Shown one piece after another: positions 12,651 to 24,110 of a stretch of DNA of 64,000 nucleotides; the first letter of the stretch is position 1; every line of letters starts with the position of its first letter. The stretch is from Lepus europaeus. Its lineage: Eukaryota > Chordata > Mammalia > Lagomorpha > Leporidae. The notes under the pieces are model-generated. The model saw only the letters and a program-made list of their open reading frames with translations, was not told the DNA's origin and made no database searches. Where the stretch lies: the NCBI RefSeq assembly GCF_033115175.1, contig NC_084836.1, positions 77,838,253-77,902,252 of the forward strand, written 5' to 3'. Both the position numbers and the translations under genes were made by a program.

Positions 12651-13479
12651 TTTTAGAAACTTAATTAACTTTAAAGAAGCACCCAAGAATGATACATTTT
12701 TTGGGAGCACTTAGACAACCTCTTAATGACTGCATGGCAAACTTGATGATGGCAGCCATATTGTCAGTTTGAGATCCTGGTCCCTGGTTCTGTAGGGAGA
12801 AGAGCGGATCAGATTTTCAAGAATGTGTTTTGACCTGTGTATTAACTACTTGAAGGACTCATGTAAAGTGACTGACTTTGTGTCATCTAACTTGGAATTC
12901 TTGTGGTGCAGAAAAGCAACACACAAAGAACATCAGTGAAAACGTTGTAAGGTATAACAGCCCTCTGCTGTTTGCTCCAATAGAGCTGATGAAACCAGAA
13001 GCCTAGAGGTGGGGGGAAAACCAGGGAGAAAGTTCATATGGGGAAAGTGGATCACTCAAATCACCCGTGCACTCTGGGGATTTAGAAAGATCTGCAGGAG
13101 CCAGGGCAGGATGCATGCTCTGAAATTCCTTAGACAACTCTAAGCTTTTACCTTTGGAGGATCTTGAGGCTAGGTGCAAGTAGTAAGTGCCTGGATATGT
13201 GCTGAAGTACGTCTTTCATCATAGAAAACACTTAATAAATTAGGGATAGAATTTCCTCACTTTGGGAAAGGGTATTTATGAAAAACTCATGGTTAAATCA
13301 TACTCTGTAGTAAGAGAGAAAAACCCTTCCCCCTGCAGTAAGGAATGGGCCAAGGGCATCTACTTCCTCCACTTCTGTGAAGAATAACCAGAGAAGCAAG
13401 CATGAAAAAAATGAAAGATAACAAAACTGTAAAGGAAAAAATTAAAACAATTTCAGTTGAGAGATGACATAATCTTTTT
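12651..13479. other. No gene recognised
   Basis: Ordinary AT-rich intergenic sequence without long open frames. I see no repeat that I can name. Confidence 0.35.
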
Positions 13480-13481
13480 GT

Positions 13482-13828
13482 TAAAGATTTAGTTATTTAT
13501 TTTGAAGTCAGAGTTACACATAGAGGAGAGACAGAGAGAGAGAGAGAAAGACAGAGAGACAGAGCTGTTTTCCATCTGATGGTCACTCCCCAATTGGCCA
13601 CAATAGCCAGAGATATGCTGATCCGAAGCCAGGAGCCAGGAGCTTCTTCCAGGTCTCCCATGCAGGTGCAGGGGACCAAGGACTTGGGCCATCTTTTACT
13701 GCTTTCCCAGGCCATAGCAGAGAGTGGGATTGGTAGTGGAGCAGCCGGCTCTCAAACCAGCACCCATGTAGGATGTTGGTGCTTCAGGCCAGGTGTTAAC
13801 TCACTGTACCACACTGCTGGCCCCAGAG
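13482..13828 (-). mobile_element. C-SINE
   Basis: Antisense layout: 'aaagatttagttatttatttt', a (ag)n tract, 'ccaggagccaggagcttcttcc', 'gggccatcttttactgctttccc', and the head complement 'ccacactgctggcccc'. Full length and moderately diverged. Confidence 0.88.
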
Positions 13829-14175
13829 GACATAATCTTACATGTGGCAAATTCTAAAGAATCATCTAAATTACTATTAGAGGTAATGGACAGTTAGCCA
13901 AAGGTACAAGATGTTAAGAGCAGCACATATAAATTTACCTAAACTTCTTTAGGCTAGCAAAGAACAGTGCAAAGGGAAATTAACAAGACAATTTCATATT
14001 TTTAAAACACCCAGAAGGATAAAATAATTAAATAAATTTAACTTAAAACGGAAATGCATGTACACTGAAAACTACAAAATATTGACTTCAATAAGTGTAA
14101 AATCATTTTGAGCATGACAGTATTTACCAATGTGTTCCACAAAGTAAATGCAATCCCTATTAAAATTAAAATCTT

Positions 14176-14450
14176 TGGGCCAGCACTGTGGTGCAGTGGG
14201 TTAAAGTCCCAGACTACAGCACAAGCATCCCATGTGGGAGACAGTTGAAGTCCTGACTGCTCCACTTCTGATCCAGCTCCCTGCTAATGCACCTGGCAAA
14301 GCAGCAGAGGATGCCCCAAGTCCTTGGGCCCTAGCACCCATTGTGAGAGACCCAGAAGAAGCTCCTGGCTTTGGTCTGGCCCAGCCTTGGTCACTGTAAC
14401 CATTTGGGGAGTGAACCAGTGGATGGAAGATCTCTCTCTCTCTCTCTCTT

Positions 14451-14495
<45 letters not shown>

Positions 14496-14548
14496 ATTTC
14501 TCTATAACTCTACCTTTAAAATAAATAAAATCAATCTTTTTTAAAAAG
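14176..14548 (+). mobile_element. C-SINE with expanded (CT)n tract
   Basis: The head 'gggccagcactgtggtgcag' is followed by the body 'ctggcaaagcagcagaggatg' and an unusually long (CT)n/(TG)n tract at about 14430-14495, ending in 'aaaataaataaaatc'. The expanded microsatellite is typical of C repeats and likely polymorphic. Confidence 0.9.
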
Positions 14549-14936
14549 TGCTACTGTTTTCTGAAAAAAATGGTGATGCTGATCCTCAAACTTGTATGGA
14601 ACTCCAAGAGGCCCAAATGGCCTAAATATTTAGCTAAAGAAGAAAGTCGGTGCCTGGCCCGGCCAGGCCACCCCTCTCCTCAAGATGCTGGGATGTTTAC
14701 ACTCCTGACAGCAGTGACGATTAAGGAGTGGAGTCAGGCGAGGATGGGTGGCCACTAGCCTGCGAAGCTGGGTGCCAGTGCCTGCAGCGTCCACTGGGGC
14801 ATTGGAGGGGCCTCATAGCCACAGCCCCCGGCCTTGTGGGCCCCTGTGTGGCAGTGCCTGGTTGAGGCGCCTGCCCGCCCCAGGTGCCTCAGGGACAGGA
14901 GAATGGAAAACTCCCAACTTCCTGAATTCTAAGTTG

Positions 14937-16583
14937 CTGTTGCTTCAGACACAGGAATGCAAGGGCCCCCTGTTCCTCAGTTCCAAGCACAGAAGGCCTT
15001 ACGACCAGATATGGGCCATGACACGTTAGCCAACTTTCAGATAGAGAAGAAACTCGGTCGTGGGCAATTTAGTGAAGTCTACAGAGCAGTCTGTCTCTTG
15101 GATGGAGTACCGGTAGCTTTAACAAAAAGTACAGATATTTGATTTGATGGATGCCCAGAGCACGTGCTGATTGCATCAAAGAAACAGACCTCCCTAAGCA
15201 GCTCAACCATCCAAATGTGATTAAATACTATGTGTCATTTATTAAAGATAATGAATTAAATATAGTCTTGGAATTAGCAGACGCTGGTGACCTATTGAGA
15301 ATGATAAAGCATTTTAAGAAACAAGAGAGGCTAATTCCCGGGAGAACTGTCTGGAAGTACTTTGTGCAGCTCTGCAGTGCCTTGGACCTCGTGCATTTTC
15401 GCAGAGTCCTGCATAGAGATATCAAACCAGCTAATGTGTTCATTACAGCCACTGCAGTGGTGAAACTTGGTGATCTTGGGCCTGGTGGTTTTTCAGCTTC
15501 AAGACCACAGCTGCACATTCTCTAGTGGGTAGACCTTATTACATGTCTCCAGAGAGAATACACGAAAATGGTTACAACTTCAAATCTGACATCTGGTCTC
15601 TTGGCTGTCTACTATGTGAGATGGCTGCATTATAGAGTCCTTTCTAGGGTGACAAACTGAATTTATACTCACTGTGTGAGAAGATAGAACAGTGCGACTA
15701 CTGCCTCTGCCTTCAGATCACTCTTCAGAAGAATTACGGCAGTGAGTTAACATGTGCACGACCCCAATCCGGAGAAGTGGCCGGACATCACCTACATTTG
15801 TGACGGAGTAAGAGAATGTGCGCTTGCACCTCAAGCAGCTAAGCATGCACAGTATCTTCGAGAACATATCCAACAGAATTTAAAGTGTTTTTGTGGAAAG
15901 CATACCTCCCCATTTTTGTCTGGGCGTTAACATTAATATTTCAGAGCTTATTCGCTTAGAATCCTTAACCAGTTTTCATGTAAGCTGCTTTTTTACCAAT
16001 CTAAATCACATTCTTGCAAACCCCAAATGCCTTGGAAATAATTGAATTGCATATTAGGAGAGTAAATGAAACATGATGGTTTTGATGGCTAAAGAGTTAG
16101 AATTATTTAGTGGTTTCTGTTGGTTTTCTGTTGATGAATTGTGTTTCAGTAGACTGTCAGTGCCAACTAGTGACGGTGCAGCTTGGCACGTATCAGGATA
16201 GACTTGAAACCCAAGGTGAACTATCTGAACACATGAATTGTTTGCGTTTTAGTCATTTATGGACATTGAGGTGAACACATTGTGAAGTGTTTGTGATTTT
16301 CTTTTAAGTTTGAAGTATGTATTTTGGTGTTAGCAGTGTAGCATTCAAATATAACAGAAGATAAATGTAGATATAGACTGAGAAGCATTTAAAATTCTTA
16401 GCTTATACATTCAAAATACAGTTTTTAAATGTGAAAAGATTTAGAGACAAAAAATGTGAGTCAGACACTGAAGATTTTGTTTTGTTTTGTTTCAATATCT
16501 TGCGTATTCTGTTTGCATTAAAGTGGTAAATATGAATCCATTAAAACATGGTTAAGAATTTGACTTGAATGATAGTAATTTTT
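14937..16583 (+). pseudogene. NEK7: Processed NEK7 pseudogene, 5' part (CDS and 3'UTR up to the L1 insertion)
   Basis: NEK7 is a NIMA-family Ser/Thr kinase of mitotic spindle assembly and NLRP3 inflammasome activation. Without introns, the + strand reads MQGPPVPQFQAQKALRPDMG at about 14956, the glycine loop LGRGQFSEVYRA near 15052, then, after a frameshift, [19 protein letters not shown] near 15160, [15 protein letters not shown] near 15250 and the catalytic loop [14 protein letters not shown] near 15412. An extra base in the A-rich stretch near 15125 creates a stop right after the loop. Another indel restores the frame near 15153, and the frame is lost again after KLGDLG near 15475, before the activation loop. 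The C-terminal homology ends at the TAA at 15840-15842. About 740 bp of 3'UTR follows until the L1 breaks it at 16583. No kinase can be made. Confidence 0.92.
16567..16583 (+). repeat. L1 target-site duplication, left copy
   Basis: The 17-bp sequence gaatgatagtaattttt recurs exactly at 23760-23776, at the other end of the L1. It is part of the NEK7 retrocopy 3'UTR. Confidence 0.95.
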
Positions 16584-18049
16584 TTTTGAGAGTTCTGCAT
16601 GTTTATTTTATTTTTTTTATTAAACTTTTATTTAATGAATATAAATTTCCAAAGTATAGCTTATGGGTTACAATGGCTTCCCCCCTCCCATAACTTCCCT
16701 CCCGCCCGCAACCCTCCCCCCTCCCGCTCCCTTTCCCCTTCCATTCGTGTAAAGATTCATTTTCAATTCTTTTTGTATACAGAAGATCAGTTTAGTATAT
16801 ATTAGGTAAAGATTTCAACATTTTGCCCATATAGCAACATCAAGTGAAAAAACTACCATTGGATTACTAATTATAGCATAAAATAGCAATGTACAGCACA
16901 TTAAAGACAGAGATCCTACATAATTTTTTTTTCAAAATAATTAATTTTCTATGCCATTTCCATTTTAACACCAGGTTTTTTTTTTTCATTTCCAATTCTC
17001 TTTATATACAGAAGATCACTTCAGTATATAATTAGCAAAGACCTCATCAGTCTGCGCCCACACAGAAACGCAAAGTATAAAAATACTGTTTCAGTACCAG
17101 TCGTAGCATCACTTGGCTTTAGACGACACATTGGGGACAGATCCCGCATGGGGTGTAAGTACACAGTGACTCCTGTTGCTGACTTAACAATTTGACACTC
17201 CTGTTCATGGCGTCAGTAATCTCCCTGGGCTCTAGTCATGAGTTGCAAGGGCTATGGAAGCCTTTAGGGTTCGCTGACTTTGATCTTATTCCGATAGGGT
17301 CATAGTCAAAGTGGATGTTCTCTCCTCCCTTCGGAGAAGGGTACCTCCTTCTTTGATGGCCCCGTTCTTTCCACTGGGATCTCACTCACAGAGATCATTC
17401 ACTTAGGTCTTTTTTTTTTTTTCCCATGGTATCTTCGCTTTCCATGCCTGCTATACTCTCATGGGCTCTTCAGCCAGATCTGAATGCCTTGAGGGCTGAT
17501 TCTGAGGCCGGAGTGTTGTTTAGGACATCTGCCATCCTATGAGTCTGCTGTGTATCCCACTTCCCATGTTGGATCTTTCTCTCCCTTTTTGATTCTATCA
17601 GTATTAGCAGATACTTATCTTGTTTGTGTGATCTCTTTGACTCTTAGACCTATCAGAGCTATCAATTGTGAGCTGAAATTGATCACTTGGACTAGTGCGA
17701 TGGCATTGGTACATGCCATCTTGATGGAATTGTGTTGGAATCCCCTGCACATTTCTAACTCCACCATTTGCGGCCAGTCCGATTGAGCATGTTCCTAATT
17801 GTTCACCTCCTCCCTCTCTTTTTCCACTCTTAGATTTAACAGGGATCACTTTTCAGTTAAAATTTAAACACCTGAGAATAATTGTGTGTTAATTACTGAG
17901 TTCAACCAATAGTACTAGAACAACAACAACAACAACGAATACTAAAAAGGATAGAGTATTACATTGTACATCTAAAGTCAGGACAGGAGCTGATCAGTTC
18001 ATTGTTGCTTATAGTGTCCATTTCACTTAACAGGTTTTCTCTTTGGCGC
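16584..18049 (-). other. L1 3'UTR with polypurine tract and A-rich end
   Basis: This is the non-coding 3' segment after the ORF2 stop. In element sense it carries a G-rich polypurine tract (complement of the C-rich block at 16681-16740), known in mammalian L1 3'UTRs and able in principle to form a G-quadruplex. A (gtt)n run (complement of 17919-17937) and an A-rich terminus at 16584-16620 are also present. Antisense shadow ORFs here have no support. Confidence 0.85.
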
Positions 18050-21000
18050 TCAGTTGTCACCGATCAGGGAAAACAAATGATATTTTTCTCTTTGGGACTG
18101 GCTTAATTCACTGAGCATGATGTTTTCCAGATTGCTCCATCTTGTTGCAAATGACTGGGTTTCATTGTTTCTTACTGCTGTATAGTATTCTATGGAGTAC
18201 ATGTCCCATAATTTCTTTATCCAGTCTACTGTTGATGGGCATTTGGGTTGGTTCCAGGTCTTAGCTATTGTGAATTGAGCTGCAATAAACATTAATGTGC
18301 AGATGGCTTTTTTATTTGCCAAATTAAATTCCTTTGGGTAAATTCCAAGGAGTGGGATGGCTGGGTTGTATGGTAGGGTTATGTTCAGGTTTCTGAGGAA
18401 TCTCCAGACAGACTTCCATAGTGGCTTAACCAGTTTGCATTCCCACCAACAGTGGGTTAGTGTCCCTTTTTCCCCACATCCTCTCCAGCATCTGTTGTTG
18501 GTAGATTTCTGAATGTGAGCTATTCTCACCGGGGTGAGATGGAACCTCATTGTGGTTTTGATTTGCATTTCTCTGATTGCTAGTGATCTTGAACATTTTT
18601 TCATGTGTCTGTTGGCCATTTGGATTTCCTCTTTCGAAAAATGTCTATTGAGGTCCTTGGCCCATCTCTTAAGTGGGTTGTTTGTTTTGTTGTTGTGGTT
18701 TTTCTTGATTTCTTTGTAGATTCTGGTTATCAATCCTTTATCTGTAGTATAGTTTGCGAATATTTTTTCCCATTCTGTTGGTTGCCTCTTCACTTTCCTG
18801 ACTGTTTCTTTCGAGGTACAGAAGCTTCTCAATTTGATGCAATCCCAAATGTTAATTTTGGTTTTGACTGCCTGTGCTTTTGGAGTATTTTCCAGGAAGT
18901 CTTTGCCTGTGCCTATATCTTGCAGGGTTTCTCCAATGCTCTCTAATAATTTGATGGTTTCGGGTCGTAGATTTAAGTCTTTAATCCATGTTGAGTGAAT
19001 TTTTGTGTAAGGTGATAGGTATGGGTCTTGCTTCAAGCTTCTGCATGTGGAAATCCAATTTTTCCAGCACCATTTATTGAATAGACTGTCCTTATTCCAG
19101 GGATTAGATTTGGATCTTTGGTCAAATATAAGTTGGCTATAGATGTTTGGATTGATTTCTGGTGTTTCTATTCTGTTCCATTGGTCTATCCATCTGTTTC
19201 TGTACCAGTACCATGCTGTTTTGATAACAACTGCCCTGTAGTATGTCCTAAAATCAGGTATTGTGATGCCTCCGGCTTTGTTTTTGTTGTACAGGATTGC
19301 TTTGGCTATTCGAGGTCTTCTGTGTCTCCATATGAATTTCAGCATCATTTTTTCTAGATCTGTGAAGAAGGTCTTCGGGATCTTGATGGGTATTGCATTG
19401 AATGTATAAATTGCTTTTGGGAGGATAGACATTTTGATGATATTGATTCTTCCAATCCATGAGCATGGAAGATTTCTCCATTTTTTGGTATCCTCTTCTA
19501 TTTCTTTCTGTAAGGTTTTGTAGTTTTCATCGTAGAGATCTTTAACGTCTTTGGTTAAGTTTATTCCAAGGTATTTGATTGTTTTTGTAGCTATTGTGAA
19601 TGGGATTGATTTTAGAAGTTCTTCCTCAGCCGTGGCATTGCCTGTGTATACAAAGGCTGTTGATTTTTGTGCATTGATTTTATATCCTGCTACTTTGCCA
19701 AACTCTTCGATGAGTTCCAGCAGTCTCTTAGTAGAGTTCTTTGGGTCCCCTAAATAAAGAATCATATCATCTGCAAAGAGGGATAGTTTGAGTTCGTCCT
19801 TCCCGATTTGTATCCCTTTAATTTCTTTTTCTTGCCTAATAGCTCTGGCCAAAACTTCCAGAACTATATTGAATAGCAGTGGTGAGAGAGGGCATCCCTG
19901 TCTGGTACCAGATTTCAGTGGAAATGCTTCCAACCTTTCCCCATTCAATAGGATGTTGGCCGTGGGTTTTTCATATATTGCTTTGATTGTATTAAGGAAT
20001 GTTCCTTCCATACCCAGTTTGCTTAGAGTTTTCATCATGAAAGGGTGTTGTATTTTATCAAATGCTTTCTCTGCGTCTATTGAGAGAATCATATGGTTTT
20101 TCTTCTGCAGTCTGTTAATGTAGTGTATTACGTTGATTGTTTTGCGAATGTTGAACCATCCCTGCATACCGGGGATGAATCCCACTTGGTCTGGGTGGAT
20201 GATCTTTCTGATGTGTTGTTGCATTCTATTGGCCAGAATTTTATTGAGAATTTTTGCATCTATGTTCATCAGGGATATTGGTCTGTAATTCTCTTTCAGT
20301 GTTGCGTCTCTTTCTGGCTTAGGAATTAAGGTGATGGTGGCTTCATAGAAGGAATTTGGGAGGATTCCCTCTTTTTCGATTGCTCTGAATAGTTTGAGAA
20401 GAATTGGAGTTAGTTCTTCTCTAAATGTCTGGTAGAACTCAGCAGTGAATCCATCTGGCCCTGGGCTTTTCTTTGTTGGGAGGGCCTTTATTACTGTTTC
20501 AATTTCTGTGTCAGTTATTGGTCTGTTTAGGTTTTCTATGTCTTCCTGGCTCAATTTAGGTAGGTTGTATGTGTCCAAGAATCTGTCCATTTCTGATAGA
20601 TTTCCCTGTTTGCTGGCATACAAGTCCTTGTAGTAATTTCTGATGATTCTTTTTATTTCTGTGGCGTCTGTTGTTACGTTTCCCATTTCATCTCTGATCC
20701 TATTGATTTGGGTCTTTTCTCTTCTTTTTTTAGTTAGTTGGGCCAATGGGGTGTCAATTTTGTTTCTTTTTTCAAAAAACCAGCTCCTCGTTTGGCTGAT
20801 TTTTTGTAATGTTTTTTTGGATTCAATCTTGTTGATTTCTTCTCGGATTTTAATTATTTCTCTTCTCCTACTGGGTTTGGGTTTGGTTTGCTGCAGATTT
20901 TCTAGATCCTTGAGATGACTTGAAAGCTCATCTATTTGGTGCCTTTCCAATTTCTTGATGTAGGCACCTATTGATATAAACTTTCTTCTTAACACTGCTT

Positions 21001-21874
21001 TTGTTGTATCCCATAGGTTTTGGTATGTTGTGCTGTTATCCTCATTTACTTCCAGAAAATTTTTGATTTCTCTTTTAATTTCTTCTATCACCCATTGTTC
21101 ATTCAGGAGCATGTTGTTCAATCTCCATGTGTTTGCACGTGCTCTAGGGATTCCTGAGTTGCCAATTTCCAATTTCATTCCTTTGTGGTCTGAGAAGCTG
21201 CATGGTATGATTCTAATTCTTTTGAATTTGCTGAGACTTGCTTTATGGCCTAGTATGTGGTCAATCCTAGAGAGGGTTCCATGTACTGCTGAGAAGAATG
21301 TAAAGTCCTTAGATGTAGGATGAAATGTTCTGTAGATGTCTGTTAGATCCATTTGGGCTATAGTGTCATTTAAATCTACTGTCTCCTTGTTGATCTTCTG
21401 TCCTGTTGATCTGTCTATCTCTGAGAGTGGAGTATTGAAGTCCCCCAGTACTATTGTATTGGGGTCTAAGTCTCCCTTTAAGTCCCTTAACAAGTCTTTT
21501 AAATAGGCTGGTGCCCTGTAATTAGGTGCATATACGTTGATAATCGTTATATCTTCCTGTTGAATGGATCCCTTAATCATTATATAGTGCCCCTCTTTGT
21601 CTCTCCTAACAGTTTTTGTGGTAAAGTTTATGTTGTCCGATATTAAGATGGCTACGCCCGCTCTCTTTTCATTTCTGTTGGCGTGGTATATCTTTTTCCA
21701 GCCTTTCACTCTCAGCTTGTATGGATCATTGTTGGATAGATGGGTTTCTTGTAAGCAGCAAAAGGATGGGTTTTGGTCCTTAACCCAATCGGCCAATTGG
21801 TGTCTTTTAACTGGACAGTTCAAGCCATTAACATTCAATGTGACTATTGAGAAGGAGTAACTTTGCCCTGCCAT
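18050..21874 (-). CDS. L1 ORF2 protein: endonuclease / reverse transcriptase
   Basis: 1274 aa, essentially the family's usual length (human about 1275). Residues 1 to about 240 form the APE-type endonuclease, with [13 protein letters not shown] near the start, the catalytic Glu in CCLQETHLS (about residue 43), GDFNTPLS (Asp and Asn of the active site, about 145) and SDHKGM (catalytic His, about 230). The reverse transcriptase follows: [29 protein letters not shown] and the catalytic [14 protein letters not shown] near residue 700. The C-terminal Cys/His-rich motif is [18 protein letters not shown]. The protein nicks the target and primes reverse transcription of L1 RNA in cis, also mobilising SINE and mRNA templates, so this activity class made the C-SINEs and the NEK7 and FNIP2 retrocopies here. 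I see no internal stop. Whether it is active cannot be read from sequence alone. Confidence 0.97.
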   Translation of the reverse strand: MAGQSYSFSIVTLNVNGLNCPVKRHQLADWVKDQNPSFCCLQETHLSNNDPYKLRVKGWKKIYHANRNEKRAGVAILISDNINFTTKTVRRDKEGHYIMIKGSIQQEDITIINVYAPNYRAPAYLKDLLRDLKGDLDPNTIVLGDFNTPLSEIDRSTGQKINKETVDLNDTIAQMDLTDIYRTFHPTSKDFTFFSAVHGTLSRIDHILGHKASLSKFKRIRIIPCSFSDHKGMKLEIGNSGIPRARANTWRLNNMLLNEQWVIEEIKREIKNFLEVNEDNSTTYQNLWDTTKAVLRRKFISIGAYIKKLERHQIDELSSHLKDLENLQQTKPKPSRRREIIKIREEINKIESKKTLQKISQTRSWFFEKRNKIDTPLAQLTKKRREKTQINRIRDEMGNVTTDATEIKRIIRNYYKDLYASKQGNLSEMDRFLDTYNLPKLSQEDIENLNRPITDTEIETVIKALPTKKSPGPDGFTAEFYQTFREELTPILLKLFRAIEKEGILPNSFYEATITLIPKPERDATLKENYRPISLMNIDAKILNKILANRMQQHIRKIIHPDQVGFIPGMQGWFNIRKTINVIHYINRLQKKNHMILSIDAEKAFDKIQHPFMMKTLSKLGMEGTFLNTIKAIYEKPTANILLNGERLEAFPLKSGTRQGCPLSPLLFNIVLEVLARAIRQEKEIKGIQIGKDELKLSLFADDMILYLGDPKNSTKRLLELIEEFGKVAGYKINAQKSTAFVYTGNATAEEELLKSIPFTIATKTIKYLGINLTKDVKDLYDENYKTLQKEIEEDTKKWRNLPCSWIGRINIIKMSILPKAIYTFNAIPIKIPKTFFTDLEKMMLKFIWRHRRPRIAKAILYNKNKAGGITIPDFRTYYRAVVIKTAWYWYRNRWIDQWNRIETPEINPNIYSQLIFDQRSKSNPWNKDSLFNKWCWKNWISTCRSLKQDPYLSPYTKIHSTWIKDLNLRPETIKLLESIGETLQDIGTGKDFLENTPKAQAVKTKINIWDCIKLRSFCTSKETVRKVKRQPTEWEKIFANYTTDKGLITRIYKEIKKNHNNKTNNPLKRWAKDLNRHFSKEEIQMANRHMKKCSRSLAIREMQIKTTMRFHLTPVRIAHIQKSTNNRCWRGCGEKGTLTHCWWECKLVKPLWKSVWRFLRNLNITLPYNPAIPLLGIYPKEFNLANKKAICTLMFIAAQFTIAKTWNQPKCPSTVDWIKKLWDMYSIEYYTAVRNNETQSFATRWSNLENIMLSELSQSQREKYHLFSLIGDN

Positions 21875-21942
21875 TTGCCAAAGATATTTTCTAATATCTG
21901 GTTTGAGCTTCCTGTGATCTTTTGCTCTGAGGTTTCCTTCCT

Positions 21943-22980
21943 TTACCTTCTTTCATATTGGTGACCGTGTTTCTGTGTTTCTGTATGTAACACATCTTTA
22001 AGCATCTTTTGCAGGGCTGGACGAGTGGCGACAAATTCTTTCAATTTCTGTTTGCTGTGAAAGGTCTTAATTTCACCTTCATTCACAAATGAGAGCTTTG
22101 CAGGATATAATATTCTGGGCTGGCAGTTTTTCTCTCTTAGTACCTGGGCTATATCTCGCCATTCTCTCCTGGCTTGTAGGGTTTCTGATGAGAAATCAGC
22201 TGTAAGTCTAATTGGAGATCCTCTGAGAGTAATCTGGCGTTTCTCTCTTGCACATTTTAGGATCTTTTCTTTGTGTTTCACTGTGGTGAGTTTGATTACG
22301 ACGTGTCTTGGTGAGGATCTCTTTTGATCATGTTTATTAGGGGTTCTCTGAGCTTCCTGTACTAGGATGTCTCTGTCCTTCTCCAAACCTGGGAAATTTT
22401 CTGCTAGTATCTCACTAAAAAGGCCTTCTAATCCTTTCTCCCTTTCCATGCCTTCAGGAACTCCTAGAACCCGAATGTTGGGTTTTTTAATAGTATCCTG
22501 TAGATTCCTGACAGTATTTTTTAGATTACTGATTTCTTCTTCTTTTTTTTGATTTGACTGTTTCCTTTCCTGTTCTCTGTCTTCTAATTCCGATATTCTC
22601 TCTTCTGCTTCATCCATTCTGTTTTTAAGGCTCTCTAATGTGTTTGCCATTTTATCTATTGAATTCTTCATTTCATTGAGATTTTTTGCCAGTACTGCAG
22701 TTTCCTGTTCCACTAATTTTTTCATTTCATTTTGATTCCTCCTTAATATTTCATTTTCACGGGAGAGGTTTTCTATCTTGTCCATTAAGGATTTCTGTAG
22801 TTCAAGAATTTGTTTTTGAGAACTTCTTAATGTTCTTATGAAATTTTTGCAATCTGCTTCGTGCATTTGCTCTAACTCTTCATCTTCATAATCTTGCATT
22901 GGCGTGTCTTGTTCACTTGGGGGCGTCATAGTGCTATCCTTATCTTTGGTACCTCCGCTTCTATGTTTCTTGCTTGGCAT
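21943..22980 (-). CDS. L1 ORF1 protein: RNA-binding nucleic-acid chaperone
   Basis: 345 aa from the ATG at 22980 ([17 protein letters not shown]), close to the usual mammalian ORF1p length of about 340. An acidic N-terminal segment precedes a long coiled coil rich in E, K, L and N heptads (about residues 50-170: [35 protein letters not shown]) that trimerises. The RRM follows ([20 protein letters not shown], about 185 on), then the C-terminal domain ([19 protein letters not shown]). It coats L1 RNA in cis. The frame stays open upstream to 23328, but that part is translated 5'UTR repeat (RERERE, KTKTKT), so I prefer the internal ATG. Confidence 0.95.
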   Translation of the reverse strand: MPSKKHRSGGTKDKDSTMTPPSEQDTPMQDYEDEELEQMHEADCKNFIRTLRSSQKQILELQKSLMDKIENLSRENEILRRNQNEMKKLVEQETAVLAKNLNEMKNSIDKMANTLESLKNRMDEAEERISELEDREQERKQSNQKKEEEISNLKNTVRNLQDTIKKPNIRVLGVPEGMEREKGLEGLFSEILAENFPGLEKDRDILVQEAQRTPNKHDQKRSSPRHVVIKLTTVKHKEKILKCAREKRQITLRGSPIRLTADFSSETLQARREWRDIAQVLREKNCQPRILYPAKLSFVNEGEIKTFHSKQKLKEFVATRPALQKMLKDVLHTETQKHGHQYERR

Positions 22981-23189
22981 GTTAGAGATAATTTGTGGTG
23001 TTTTTGTTTTTGTTTTTGTTTTTGTTTTTGTTTTTGTTTTTTCTCTCGTTATACTGTGCCTCTGAGTGAGCTGTCTGTTTTGTTGGAGCCTTAGGGGCTG
23101 TGATGGGTGTGGCCAGAGAGCTATGCTTGTTTCTTGAGGTTTAAGGCTGTGTAAAGAGCGACTCTCCCGGATTACTTGCTCCTTGCTGG

Positions 23190-23237
<48 letters not shown>

Positions 23238-23759
23238 TTTTCTTTTGACTCAGTTGGGAGTGGAGTTGAGGGTAGTTGAAATCTAGCCTCTGTGGGTATT
23301 CGTTTGATCTATGCCTGGGAACATACACAGAGTTTATGCAGCCCTCAATGTGTTCTCCAGTTTCGCTAAAGATACTGAGTTTGGCTGAGCTTTACATATG
23401 TAAAATCGCGGTGTTCTTTGTTTTGCTTGGTGAGTGAAGGGAGAGGCCTCTGTTCCCCCTCCCCCCAATGTCTCGGACTTCTCAGGTCTTTGTCTTACCG
23501 ACCTCCGTTCCCGCGCTGGCGAGATTCTGTGGCTCTGGCTCCTCTCCCGCTCGGCTCGTCTCGGTTGGTTTTCCACGCGGTGGGTTCCCTGTAAGTCCTC
23601 TGTGTCTCATCCACAAGATCCGGAAGCGTTTCCTCTGCAGTTTTTTTTTTTTTTTTTTGAGTCTTTTCCTGAGGCTACAGTAATTCCACTTTTATGAAAG
23701 TTTATTTTCCCAAACTAAGGCACACGTCCTCACTATCCGCCATCTTGGCTCCGCCCCTC
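22981..23759 (-). promoter_or_regulatory. L1 5'UTR / internal promoter region
   Basis: In element sense it begins 'gaggggcggagccaagatgg', with a CCAAGATGG motif of the YY1-site type usual at L1 5' ends, and continues CG-rich. It includes an A18 run (complement of 23641-23658), a (GA)n tract (complement of about 23190-23228) and an (AAAAAC)n array (complement of about 23001-23042) ending just upstream of the ORF1 ATG. Promoter function is inferred from family knowledge. Confidence 0.8.
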
Positions 23760-23776
23760 GAATGATAGTAATTTTT
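23760..23776 (+). repeat. L1 target-site duplication, right copy
   Basis: The same 17 bp as 16567-16583. It is followed immediately by 'aagg', so the nicked strand reads TTTTT/AA. Confidence 0.95.
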
Positions 23777-24110
23777 AAGGCTGCACATTGCCCAAAGCTT
23801 TTATGTTTTTCTTACTATTTGCATATTTGAAAAATAGTCTTTGCATAATCTTGCAGTACTATATTTCAGTTTCTTTATAAATTTTATTGACTATAATATA
23901 AGCATATGTTTTATTCATAGATTTTATTGAGGTTCTGGTTGGTCCCCTTCAGAAATTTTTATTTTTGTTACTTCCTTATTTATATTGTATGTGCGTTTTG
24001 CCCATTAATGTTTCAGATTTTCTGAGAACATAATACCCTTTTAAATGATACTTGGTGTACCAACACTTTTCCTGCATTGAAAACTTTTTAATTTTTTGAA
24101 ACTTGGGCCA
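23777..24110 (+). pseudogene. NEK7: Continuation of the NEK7 retrocopy 3'UTR after the L1
   Basis: Directly continues the AU-rich UTR-like sequence interrupted at 16583, as required by the target-site duplication. The distal end of the retrocopy is unclear. No poly(A) tract or outer duplication was identified, and 24110 is a guess from the change in composition. Confidence 0.5.

Larger units (their letters stand above)
16584..23759 (-). mobile_element. Full-length LINE-1 with both ORFs intact
   Basis: An autonomous non-LTR retrotransposon of about 7.18 kb. In its own 5'-to-3' sense it has a GC-rich 5'UTR starting at 23759 with 'gaggggcggagccaag', ORF1 (22980-21943), a 68-bp spacer, ORF2 (21874-18050), and a 3'UTR of about 1.47 kb ending in an A-rich tail at 16584. 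It is flanked by a perfect 17-bp target-site duplication. The right copy ends TTTTT before AA, the canonical L1 endonuclease nick 5'-TTTT/AA-3'. Both ORFs lack stops and frameshifts, so this is a young and possibly competent copy. It sits in the 3'UTR of the NEK7 retrocopy. Nearly all short open frames on the opposite strand from 16.6 to 23.7 kb are shadows of it. Confidence 0.97.

Noticed and set aside
14957-15525. Open kinase-like frames suggesting a functional NEK gene
   Set aside because: The frame is broken by indels and stops before the activation loop, introns are absent, and the 3'UTR is split by an L1, so it is a processed pseudogene.
18534-23697. Many + strand open frames across 18.5-23.7 kb
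   Set aside because: They are antisense shadows of the intact L1 ORF1 and ORF2 and its 5'UTR.
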